Notes under the pieces: generated by a model
The model's database searches: none
The model's input: the letters and a program-made list of their open reading frames with translations, nothing else
What the model was told of the DNA's origin: nothing
Program-made: the position numbers and the translations under genes
Part shown: positions 1-6,830 of the stretch, piece after piece
Layout: each line of letters starts with the position of its first letter
Position numbering within the stretch: position 1 is the first letter of the stretch
NCBI GenBank assembly: GCA_046481785.1
Contig: JAWOJF010000127.1
Location: 1-13,813, forward strand
Length of the DNA stretch: 13,813 nt
Source of the DNA: JAWOJF01 sp046481785
Lineage (GTDB): Bacteria; Bacteroidota; Ignavibacteria; Ignavibacteriales; Ignavibacteriaceae
Reading direction: 5' to 3'

Positions 1-15
1 GAAAACAATTAGCAT

Positions 16-134
16 GGAGGCTTTAGCCACAATTTGCCTTAATTGTGCATGTCCCGACCCTTCGGGGGCTAAAGCCAAAAATATTTGGAATCCTAAACCA
101 CGACATAAATGTCGTGGCAATAAATAAACAGTCT
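16..134. repeat. Paired-hairpin dispersed repeat, copy 1 (diverged)
   Basis: A 10-bp outer stem (GGCTTTAGCC at 19-28, GGCTAAAGCC at 67-76) encloses two smaller hairpins: CACAATT/AATTGTG (28-34/41-47) and CCC-TTC-GGG (58-66). About 21 bases further on is the perfect palindrome CCACGACATAAATGTCGTGG (98-117), then an AT-rich tail and CAGTC (129-133). The order long stem, short palindrome, AATAAATA-like tail, CAGTC is the same as in copies 2 and 3, but the bases of the palindrome differ while pairing is kept. I infer a REP-like mobile or structural element; no transposase is present in the window. Confidence 0.6.
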
Positions 135-177
135 CTTTCAAGGAGAAGACATTTAATTATTAGTTCTGCAACAGACC

Positions 178-330
178 CTTCAGCCTGGGGATATCAGATA
201 AGATTATAGGGCTTTACCCTGAATTAGCTTCCTTTCAGGGTTAAAGCCCCTTGTTATGGTTCTTCGGTCACCCCATGTTAAAACATGGGGTTAATCAATA
301 AAAATAATATTTATTCAGTCTTTAATTTCA
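178..330. repeat. Paired-hairpin dispersed repeat, copy 2
   Basis: Two hairpins in tandem. The first pairs GGGCTTTACCCTGAA (209-223) with TTCAGGGTTAAAGCCC (234-249), with a one-base bulge. The second is the perfect palindrome CCCCATGTTAAAACATGGGG (271-290). The linker 'TTATGGTTCTT' and the tail 'TTAATCAATAAAA...CAGTC' are nearly identical to copy 3 at 5980-6140, and the similarity extends through both flanks. It lies beyond the 3' end of the SGNH hydrolase gene, the usual kind of site for REP-like elements. The family identity is not known to me. Confidence 0.8.
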
Positions 331-340
331 CACTGCCTCT

Positions 341-386
341 GATAAGGATGAGGTTAACGGCTTAACATATAACCTCAACGGTTATC
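341..386. repeat. Inverted repeat downstream of the SGNH hydrolase gene
   Basis: TGAGGTTA (349-356) pairs with TAACCTCA (370-377) across a 13-base loop. The outer segments GATAA (341-345) and TTATC (382-386) can extend the stem after a few mismatches. It sits about 50 to 90 bases past the stop of the minus-strand gene at 434-2425. It could end that transcript, but no T-run follows it in that direction, so intrinsic termination is not supported. It may be a further piece of the adjacent repeat. Confidence 0.45.
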
Positions 387-433
387 CCGCAAGTTTGATA
401 AATTTGATTGGTGAAAAAAAATATTTTGCTGTT

Positions 434-2425
434 TTACCTGTCAGCCTTCAATATTGCTGTTATCTGCTGCTTTAATCCCTGTGCCTGCGGGAAATTAGGA
501 TCTATTGAAAGGCACTTATCAATTGTTTTAAGTGCATTTTCAAAATCTTTATTTAATGAGTAAGCCCCGGCAAGATTAAATAATACCTGCGGATCGCTGC
601 TGTCATATTCTGTACTTTGTTTTAAATAATTAATTGCCGCATCTGTATTATTTCTTGAAAGCTCTATTATACCAAGCCATTTTGCTGAAATAGCCGACGG
701 GGAATATTTATATCTTTTAAGAAAAATATCATAGGCATAATCATACTGTTTTGCTTCTAATAACTTTTTACCAGCATTATCATAATACTCAACTATAAAC
801 GGGTACTGATCAGTTAAGAGATTAATTTCATAAGTAAACATTCTATAATCACCACTGTTAAAGTAAATAACAGCAGCTTCCCGGTGGCCGGCCTCCCACA
901 TAATTTTATTATCAATAACTCTTAATGCAACCGAGTCCAATTGTGTACGGAGATCAAATTGTTTAATGAGGTAAGCAGTACTTTTGGGTTCGCTAAAAGG
1001 CCAGTCATTCTTTAATATAATTATCCTGTAATGTGCTATAGTAGAATCAAGTTTTGAGAAATAAAAATTTGCAATTGCTGCGCTGTCTGCTGTTTCTTCC
1101 GGAAGAGAATTAACCTCAGCATCAGGAAGATATTTTGCATCTGTCATTATATTATAAAATAATTTTCCTAACAATTGGTAACCGGAAAGTGTAGGATGAA
1201 GATGGTCAATCATAAGATTATTACCGGTAATTCCATCGGGACTTGCCCTGTCAAATTCTCTATCCGCTTCAACTACAGGATAATTAAACTTTTTACCAAG
1301 CTGCCGGGTAATATTATTTAATGCTTCAGGCGCACGGAATTTTAATCCATCAAGATCTTTTGCAAGCCGGAATAATGAATCCGCCTTAGCTGTATCCCCC
1401 TGTTTAAGTAAAGCTATAGCATTATTGAATACATTATTAGCATCAGGAAAACCTTCAGTTGAGGCAGTAACAAAAGGAGGCTGATCTTTTAAATTATATG
1501 TAAGAGTACTCAGCATTACCTTCACCCCGGCATCCTTTGCCATTTCAAGAATATCATTCATATTATCCCGGTATTGCTCAAGACCGGCATAATAGACATC
1601 TGAGTTAAGTTTTATCAGCTTATCCTTAGCTATCCTTGCCATTAAAGTACCGCCGGAATCTTTTTCTCCTGAACCGGCAAACATTCCGGCCGCTGATTTT
1701 AAAATATTTCTCATCAATTGAAAGGTCTTGAATCTGTTTAGATACAGAGCTGAATTAACAATAAACCGGGAGCTTCCAAAGGATTCTGCTGAACCAACAC
1801 CGAGTGCACCATAATATTCATTATGACCCGTATAAATCAGTATAAGGTCAGGCTTTTGGTCAATAACCCCCGGCATAAGATCTCTTAATGTGTAGCTGTT
1901 AACTGCGGTAATACCAAGATTTACCATCTCTATTTTTGCAGACGGGTAAGAAAGTTCCAGCCGTTTTTTTATATACCTGCCGAAATCACCATTTGGGGAA
2001 AACGGGTAGCCGGCAGCACTGCTTTCACCCAAAATAAACACGCGGAATGAATTATTCTTTTTTACAATATCAAAAGAATTTTGATTTGAGTATGGTACAC
2101 TTTCAGTAGTATAAAAATAACGCCGGGCAATATCAGGATTAAGCATAAACTTATCTTCTGTTACTTTTACCCATTGTGTATAATCAAACCCATAGTTAAA
2201 TAATCTTAAAGCTATTTCAAGAATAACAAAAAATAAAACAGGAATTATAACAGCTATAACATAAAACCAGGCTGGATTTCTTTTAGGCTTTTCCTCAGTA
2301 AGCTGTTTCTTAAAAAGGTCATCAACTTCTTTTTTAGGGATGTTAAATTTTTTTGAAATCTCTTCTGGTGAAAGTTTATTTCTTTCTGCAAGAACAGCGT
2401 TTTTCTGTTTCTTAGTTAGTGCCAA
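434..2425 (-). CDS. Membrane-anchored SGNH/GDSL hydrolase with C-terminal TPRs
   Basis: A 663-aa protein. Residues 1-42 are charged and soluble, with an HTH-like stretch (LSPEEISKKFNIPKKEVDDL, 18-37). A single membrane segment follows at about 52-75, then a large domain probably outside the inner membrane. SGNH marks are GES at 133-135 (Ser135 as nucleophile), GHNE at 200-203 (Asn202 as oxyanion residue) and a DxxH pair, Asp407/His410, in IDHLHP. Tetratricopeptide-like helices run from about 510 to 660, with clear TPRs at about 577-645, and possibly another around 335-355. The family includes esterases and O-acyl transferases or esterases acting on glycans; the substrate cannot be read from sequence. 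The start is TTG: no upstream ATG exists in frame, and AAAGAGG sits 5 bases before it. It diverges from the PPIase gene across 123 bp. Proteins of this kind are often found beside carbamoyltransferase and DUF5989 genes; a DUF5989 gene is 3.2 kb away but no carbamoyltransferase is seen. Confidence 0.85.
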   Translation of the reverse strand: MALTKKQKNAVLAERNKLSPEEISKKFNIPKKEVDDLFKKQLTEEKPKRNPAWFYVIAVIIPVLFFVILEIALRLFNYGFDYTQWVKVTEDKFMLNPDIARRYFYTTESVPYSNQNSFDIVKKNNSFRVFILGESSAAGYPFSPNGDFGRYIKKRLELSYPSAKIEMVNLGITAVNSYTLRDLMPGVIDQKPDLILIYTGHNEYYGALGVGSAESFGSSRFIVNSALYLNRFKTFQLMRNILKSAAGMFAGSGEKDSGGTLMARIAKDKLIKLNSDVYYAGLEQYRDNMNDILEMAKDAGVKVMLSTLTYNLKDQPPFVTASTEGFPDANNVFNNAIALLKQGDTAKADSLFRLAKDLDGLKFRAPEALNNITRQLGKKFNYPVVEADREFDRASPDGITGNNLMIDHLHPTLSGYQLLGKLFYNIMTDAKYLPDAEVNSLPEETADSAAIANFYFSKLDSTIAHYRIIILKNDWPFSEPKSTAYLIKQFDLRTQLDSVALRVIDNKIMWEAGHREAAVIYFNSGDYRMFTYEINLLTDQYPFIVEYYDNAGKKLLEAKQYDYAYDIFLKRYKYSPSAISAKWLGIIELSRNNTDAAINYLKQSTEYDSSDPQVLFNLAGAYSLNKDFENALKTIDKCLSIDPNFPQAQGLKQQITAILKADR

Positions 2426-2548
2426 ATTTGCCTCTTTAAGTCCCCGTTATTGAGAATATTCCCCAAAAAAATGATTTCTTTTTGCTTTGTTTATTCTGAT
2501 CTATTAAGCTATTTTTCAGTAAATTTTTGAAAAGAAAAAGCCGTTTTA

Positions 2549-4330
2549 ATGAAAATATCTGCCGCATTATTTACAATTTTCCTGCTTTTCAGCAGCTTTA
2601 TTTCTGCCCAATCAGATGACAAAATTATAGTAAAAATAGGAAATATTTCCATTTCTGAAAAAGAATTTACTGCCCGTTATGAGCTTACCCCCATGCCCGG
2701 TATTCATGATAAAAGAATTGGCGAAGCAATGAAGGAGAAACTGCTATATACCCTGATTGCAGAGAAACTTTTAGCACTTGATGCTCTTGAATCGGGCCTG
2801 GATACTAATGACATCGTAAAATATTCTCTTGAGACTTTTGAAAAAATGTTTACACGGGATGCATTGTATAAAACTGAGATTAAAGATAGAGCAAAAGAAA
2901 AAACCGATAGTCTGCTTAATGCCTATATCGTCAGCGCATCTGAATACTGGATAGTATATATTTTTTCAAAGGAAGAAAAAGAAGCAGACAAAATATACGC
3001 ACTTCTTCAGAAAGGTGTACCTTTTGACAGCCTATACAGTGAACTAAAAGCTGAAAGGGCGGACACACTTAAGTTTAAAATTGGTGACCTTGATGAACAG
3101 ATTGAAGCAGAATTATTGAATGTAAGGGAGCAGTCTTATTCAAAACCGATGTTTATTCATGACGGCTGGTATATCTCTAAGATAGTGAAGAAAAACTATC
3201 CCATTCTGGCAAAAATGACAGGCTGGGAATCAGAATATGAAAACCTGGAACAGGTTGCAAAAGACAGGGCAGAGGCTGAACTGTATAAAAGTTTTATGTC
3301 AGGATTTTTTGCAGATAAAAAGATAAATGCGAACGGTGCATTATTAAAATCTGCTGCACAAAAAATATCTGCTGTTTTTGAAGAAAAGGCTAAAAGCAGG
3401 GAATCAGATGAAGAAGAGATATTTTTGAATATTTATGACCTGCTTAAAATTGAAAATGAATTTGGTAAAGACAGTATTAATATGACATATATTTATGTAG
3501 GGGATAAAACAATTACACTACAGCATTTTTTACGGTGGTTCAGATTTGAAAGCTTTTTAAGCAAGAAGTATGATCTGCAGTCGATAACATCTTTATTAAA
3601 TTCCAAAACAAAGAAATTTATTGAGCAGGAACTTTTAGCAGAGGAGGGTTTTAAAAGAGGCTTAAATAAAACTGATTACGCAAAACAATCAATAGATATG
3701 TGGAAGGATAATTATTTATATAATATTGCATATTCAAATTTATATGATTCTGCAGGCATTGAAAACAGCAGGTTGGATATTTTAAATAGTAATTCACCCG
3801 GGAATACTGAAATAAAAATTGTTGAGATACTTACTGACAGTCTGGATATAGTAGAAAAAATTCTTGATGACCTCCGGAGCGAAGCCGATATAACTGAACT
3901 TGCTGAAAGATACTCAAAGAAAAGGTTAACCGGTGAACCTGACTTTCATCCTGCCTCTCAATTTGGTGAAGCAGGAATTATTGCAGCAAGAATGCATCCG
4001 GGAGAAGTATACGGCCCTATAAAAACAGGGGAAGGTTACCTGGTATTTAAACTGCTAGATAAACGTGAGAAAGAATCTACAGCATCGGCCGGCAATGGGG
4101 GACTAAGTATGAAATCTTATTATGCCATAATGAAGTATGTTGCTGACCTTGCTGATAAATATGAGGTAACAATTAATAAAGAATTGATTAAAGATATTAG
4201 CCGTTCAAATATTAACAGCCTTATATTCAGAAATCTTGGTTTTGGCGGAAGAATAACTGCTGTTCCATTTGTAACCCCCGATAATACATGGGTTAAATAC
4301 TGGGAAGAGAAAAAAGACGTAAACCCATAA
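2549..4330 (+). CDS. Periplasmic peptidyl-prolyl isomerase, two parvulin-like domains
   Basis: A 593-aa protein with an N-terminal signal peptide: MK, a hydrophobic core at about 4-18, and cleavage probably near SA-Q at 19-21. There is no lipobox Cys, so it is likely soluble in the periplasm. A helical SurA-like N-terminal part (about 25-125) precedes a degenerate PpiC/parvulin domain (about 131-215, ending 'GWYISKIVKK'). A helical insert follows, then a second and clearer parvulin domain (about 420-505: 'TEIKIVEILTD', 'LAERYSKK', 'GEAGI', 'HPGEVYGPIKTGEGYLVFKL'). The family catalyses cis-trans isomerisation of X-Pro bonds and chaperones outer-membrane or secreted proteins. I infer an outer-membrane-protein chaperone role. 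ATG is preceded only by an A/G-rich stretch (GAAAAGAAAAAG), a weak RBS typical of Bacteroidota. An alternative is a chaperone whose domains have lost catalysis, since the first one is poorly conserved. Confidence 0.85.
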   Translation: MKISAALFTIFLLFSSFISAQSDDKIIVKIGNISISEKEFTARYELTPMPGIHDKRIGEAMKEKLLYTLIAEKLLALDALESGLDTNDIVKYSLETFEKMFTRDALYKTEIKDRAKEKTDSLLNAYIVSASEYWIVYIFSKEEKEADKIYALLQKGVPFDSLYSELKAERADTLKFKIGDLDEQIEAELLNVREQSYSKPMFIHDGWYISKIVKKNYPILAKMTGWESEYENLEQVAKDRAEAELYKSFMSGFFADKKINANGALLKSAAQKISAVFEEKAKSRESDEEEIFLNIYDLLKIENEFGKDSINMTYIYVGDKTITLQHFLRWFRFESFLSKKYDLQSITSLLNSKTKKFIEQELLAEEGFKRGLNKTDYAKQSIDMWKDNYLYNIAYSNLYDSAGIENSRLDILNSNSPGNTEIKIVEILTDSLDIVEKILDDLRSEADITELAERYSKKRLTGEPDFHPASQFGEAGIIAARMHPGEVYGPIKTGEGYLVFKLLDKREKESTASAGNGGLSMKSYYAIMKYVADLADKYEVTINKELIKDISRSNINSLIFRNLGFGGRITAVPFVTPDNTWVKYWEEKKDVNP

Positions 4331-4360
4331 TTCCACGGTGCGAAAATTTATCTCCGTGAA
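4331..4360. terminator. Shared hairpin between convergent genes
   Basis: CACGG (4334-4338) pairs with CCGTG (4354-4358). Flanking TT/AA extends the stem with one bulged base; the loop is 15 bases. It fills the 17-bp gap between the PPIase stop and the transporter stop and overlaps the last codons of the transporter. It could slow transcription from both sides, but neither side has a T-run, so this is a weak call. Confidence 0.3.
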
Positions 4361-5523
4361 GAAAATGCATACATTCCCAATAGTAAAATAATACACACAA
4401 TTATTACTATGGGAATGACCTCAAGTGATATACGCTGTGCAAGAACACCGGTTAAGCCGGGGATAACAGCTACTCCAAGGCCTGCTGCACTTATCTGCAT
4501 GCCGATAGTATTAGCTGCATAACGCGGAGATACACGGCTGCTTGTAAGCGATACTAAACCGGGAAAAATCGGAGCAATGGCAAAACCGGTAATTGTAATT
4601 CCAATCAGGCTGAATATTTCCACCGGGTTCCACCAAAGAAGCACTGCACCTGCAAAAGCTAATAACAAACCATACTTTACTAACAAATGTGCGCCTAATC
4701 TTTTAGTAAAAAATCCTGCAGTTATTCTGCCGGCAGTAAACGAAGCCCAATAACTTCCAACCCAAAAACCGGCAGACTCTGCAGAAATTCCCCGGGATTC
4801 AGTAAATAAGGTATAAGCCCAGCTCCCCAGCGAAGCCTCAATTCCGGTATAAACAAAAAACATTATTATATTTATCCACACACTAAACTGGCGTAAGGTT
4901 TCAATGACTGGTGTTTTAAAGTCCGTTAAAATTTTATCTGTTTCATTTTTTTTCTTTTTCTGCCACATCGATGTTGTTAATCCAAAACATATTGCCAGCA
5001 GTATCTGAGCAGATCCAACAAGAACATAACCCCACCGCCATGAACTAAAAAAATAAAGGCCTGTTGTCATAATTATTGGACCAAGTGTTATCCCGATTCC
5101 AAAGCTTGCATGCAGCCACTGCATAAGATGCTCACCAAAATTAGAAGCAACGTAGGTATTTAGCCCGGCATCAATAGAACCTGCCCCCAGACCAACAGCA
5201 ACTGCTAAAGGAATTAACATCCACCAGAAAGGCATTAATGTGTAGCCTATAAGAGCCGCCCCGGTAATACCACAGCTAGCGGCAAGCAGCTTTCCAACTC
5301 CCAGCCATGCCATAACCTGTCCGCTGTAAAAGCTTGAGACAAGATAACCCGCCGTAGATGCTGCAAGCAGAATTCCAAGAGCATCCAGTCTTTGGGAAAA
5401 GTCTGTCCGTATTGAAGGCCAGGCAACACCTAACAGGCCATCAGGTAAACCAAGCGAAATAAAGGCAATATATGCAAGCAGTATAAGGCCGGCAGTGGAA
5501 GAAATGATTGATTTTAGTTTCAT
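4348..5523 (-). CDS. MFS transporter, about 12 TM segments
   Basis: A 391-aa polytopic membrane protein, the usual size for the major facilitator superfamily. The first helix runs into 'SLGLPDGLLGVAWPSI' (23-38), a signature of a FucP-like subgroup of bacterial MFS carriers. Then come 'STAGYLVSSFYSG' in TM2 and 'GLGAGSIDAGLNTYVA' (111-126) in TM4. 'LHASFGIGITLGP' (137-149) lies in TM5. A charged cytoplasmic loop 'WQKKKKNETDK' separates the two six-helix halves. 'SYWASFTAGRITAGFF' occurs in the second half. The substrate is unknown; sugars or small organic compounds are likely for relatives. The start ATG has no evident Shine-Dalgarno. It converges on the PPIase gene and diverges from the DUF5989 gene over a 146-bp, very AT-rich gap. 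Confidence 0.85.
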   Translation of the reverse strand: MKLKSIISSTAGLILLAYIAFISLGLPDGLLGVAWPSIRTDFSQRLDALGILLAASTAGYLVSSFYSGQVMAWLGVGKLLAASCGITGAALIGYTLMPFWWMLIPLAVAVGLGAGSIDAGLNTYVASNFGEHLMQWLHASFGIGITLGPIIMTTGLYFFSSWRWGYVLVGSAQILLAICFGLTTSMWQKKKKNETDKILTDFKTPVIETLRQFSVWINIIMFFVYTGIEASLGSWAYTLFTESRGISAESAGFWVGSYWASFTAGRITAGFFTKRLGAHLLVKYGLLLAFAGAVLLWWNPVEIFSLIGITITGFAIAPIFPGLVSLTSSRVSPRYAANTIGMQISAAGLGVAVIPGLTGVLAQRISLEVIPIVIIVCIILLLGMYAFSSRR

Positions 5524-5669
5524 TATACCGGGCTTTTCATAAATAACATAATAATAGTATATTCATTAAAATATCATCTAATTCTATTAATTATATATTG
5601 AAAAATATATTATTTTAGCCAATATTAAATTTTTATTTTTAATTACCTGTCTTTTTGCAGGAGAAATTT

Positions 5670-5828
5670 ATGAGTAAGCTTTCCGTAATATCAGAATTGT
5701 GGCAGTTCTTAAGGGTAAGAAAAAAATGGTGGCTGGCGCCTATTCTATTAATGCTTCTGCTGCTTGGCCTGCTGATTGTTTTGACTCAGGGGTCAGCATT
5801 GGCTCCATTTATTTATTCTATCTTTTAA
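5670..5828 (+). CDS. DUF5989 family membrane microprotein (52 aa)
   Basis: A short ORF supported by a good RBS: AGGAG at 5659-5663, 6 bases before ATG. It encodes 52 aa with the DUF5989 pattern: a basic amphipathic start 'ELWQFLRVRKKWWLAP' (9-24), one hydrophobic helix (about 23-40) and the C-terminal mark 'GSALAPFIYSIF' (41-52). The family is known as a tiny membrane protein commonly encoded with a carbamoyltransferase and an SGNH/GDSL-type protein. Its biochemical role is unknown to me. Here it stands alone: the next gene on this strand is almost 4 kb away and no carbamoyltransferase is present. The nearest possible partner is the SGNH-TPR gene at 434-2425. Confidence 0.85.
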   Translation: MSKLSVISELWQFLRVRKKWWLAPILLMLLLLGLLIVLTQGSALAPFIYSIF

Positions 5829-6263
5829 AAGTAATGATGCAGGTGTATCAAAAGTAAGATTAGGAGAATATTTATTCATTTTGTTAAGATGTCAATTATC
5901 TGTCTTGTCATGATAATACCTTCCCCCGGAGATTGTGTGAAAAGTAGAAGGTGGTGAATAAAGGTGTATTAACCTCAGGCTTCAGGGTCTGGGGGACATG
6001 AGATAGGTTTATATAGGGCTTTAGCCCTGAATTAGCTTCAGTTCAGGGCTAAAGCCCGTGTTATGGTTCTTTAGGCTCCCCCATGTTAAAACATGGGTTA
6101 ATCAATAAAATTAATATCTATTTTTCAGTCCTTAATTTTTACAATCTCTTCGGAGGAAAGGGCGTAGTATCATATTAAAACCTTTAATAATCATGCTAAC
6201 TAAAAAATGAAAATATATTCACTCAAATTGACTTTTGGGGCAGCCTCTTTTTTTTTTGAATTG
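5829..6263. other. Gene-free interval between DUF5989 and pyrophosphatase
   Basis: 435 bases with no convincing ORF, lying between the 3' ends of two convergent genes. It holds paired-hairpin repeat copy 3 (5980-6140) and, just before the pyrophosphatase stop, 'CTTTTGGGGCAGCCTC' followed by ten Ts (6232-6257). That segment looks like the right half of a terminator or an IS-end inverted repeat, but no matching left half is present. I see nothing recognisable in 5829-5979. Confidence 0.6.
5980..6140. repeat. Paired-hairpin dispersed repeat, copy 3 (best preserved)
   Basis: GGGCTTTAGCCCTGAA (6016-6031) and TTCAGGGCTAAAGCCC (6042-6057) form a perfect 16-bp inverted repeat with a 10-base loop. 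The linker 'GTTATGGTTCTT' follows, then the palindrome CCCATGTTAAAACATGGG (6080-6097), then 'TTAATCAATAAAA' and CAGTC (6126-6130). It has the same orientation as copy 2, and the two align almost base for base over about 120 bases. It lies between two convergent 3' ends, so it may also act as a transcription barrier. Confidence 0.85.
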
Positions 6264-6815
6264 TTACTTTTTTAATTCGGCTTCCAGTTTATCATACAAT
6301 TGTAAGCTGTCGTTAATAATTTTATAAGCCTCTTCTTTCCCCAAAAAATGATCAACGATAACATGTTTATGTTCAAGTTGTTTATAATCCTCAAAAAATC
6401 TTTTTAACTCAACAATTGTATGGGGCGGCAAATCATTTAACTCATTTATATGGTTAACTGCCATATCGTGTTTAGCTACGGCAATTATTTTATCATCCTG
6501 CTCATCTTCATCAATCATATGCATAACCCCAATAACCTTCGCTTCAATAATGCACAGAGGATCAACATCAATTGAACATATTACAAGTATATCAAGGGGA
6601 TCTTTATCATCGCAATATGTTTTAGGAATAAATCCATAGTTAGCCGGGTAATGTACGGATGAGTAAAGAACGCGGTCCAGCTTAAGCAGACCGCTTTTCT
6701 TATCAAGCTCATATTTACCCTTTGAGCCTTTAGGGATTTCAATTATTCCATTTACATATTCGGGTAAATTATCTCCCGGGCTAACAGAGTGCCAGGGGTT
6801 ACATATTTCAGGCAT
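6264..6815 (-). CDS. ppa: Soluble inorganic pyrophosphatase (family I)
   Basis: A 183-aa cytoplasmic enzyme that hydrolyses pyrophosphate to two phosphates, pulling biosynthetic reactions forward. Length fits family I (E. coli Ppa, 176 aa). Visible active-site residues, aligned by eye to the E. coli enzyme: Glu26, Lys34 and Glu36 in 'IEIPKGSKGKYE'; Arg48; the signature DDKDPLD with Asp70, Asp72 and Asp75; Asp102, Asp107 and Lys109 in 'IDEDEQDDK'; Tyr144-Lys145 in 'FFEDYK'. All metal and substrate ligands I can place are present, so it should be active. It starts 15 bp after the antiporter stop on the same strand with no clear Shine-Dalgarno of its own, so co-transcription with the antiporter is likely. 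Confidence 0.96.
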   Translation of the reverse strand: MPEICNPWHSVSPGDNLPEYVNGIIEIPKGSKGKYELDKKSGLLKLDRVLYSSVHYPANYGFIPKTYCDDKDPLDILVICSIDVDPLCIIEAKVIGVMHMIDEDEQDDKIIAVAKHDMAVNHINELNDLPPHTIVELKRFFEDYKQLEHKHVIVDHFLGKEEAYKIINDSLQLYDKLEAELKK

Positions 6816-6830
6816 ACAAATCTTTTTTAT

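Noticed and set aside
98..290. Possible CRISPR array from repeated palindromes at 98-117 and 271-290
   Set aside because: The palindromes differ in sequence, spacing is irregular and there are only two, so this is not a CRISPR.
5646..5663. CCTG/CAGG hairpin that could hide the DUF5989 RBS
   Set aside because: Only four base pairs with an eight-base loop; too weak to call a translational switch.
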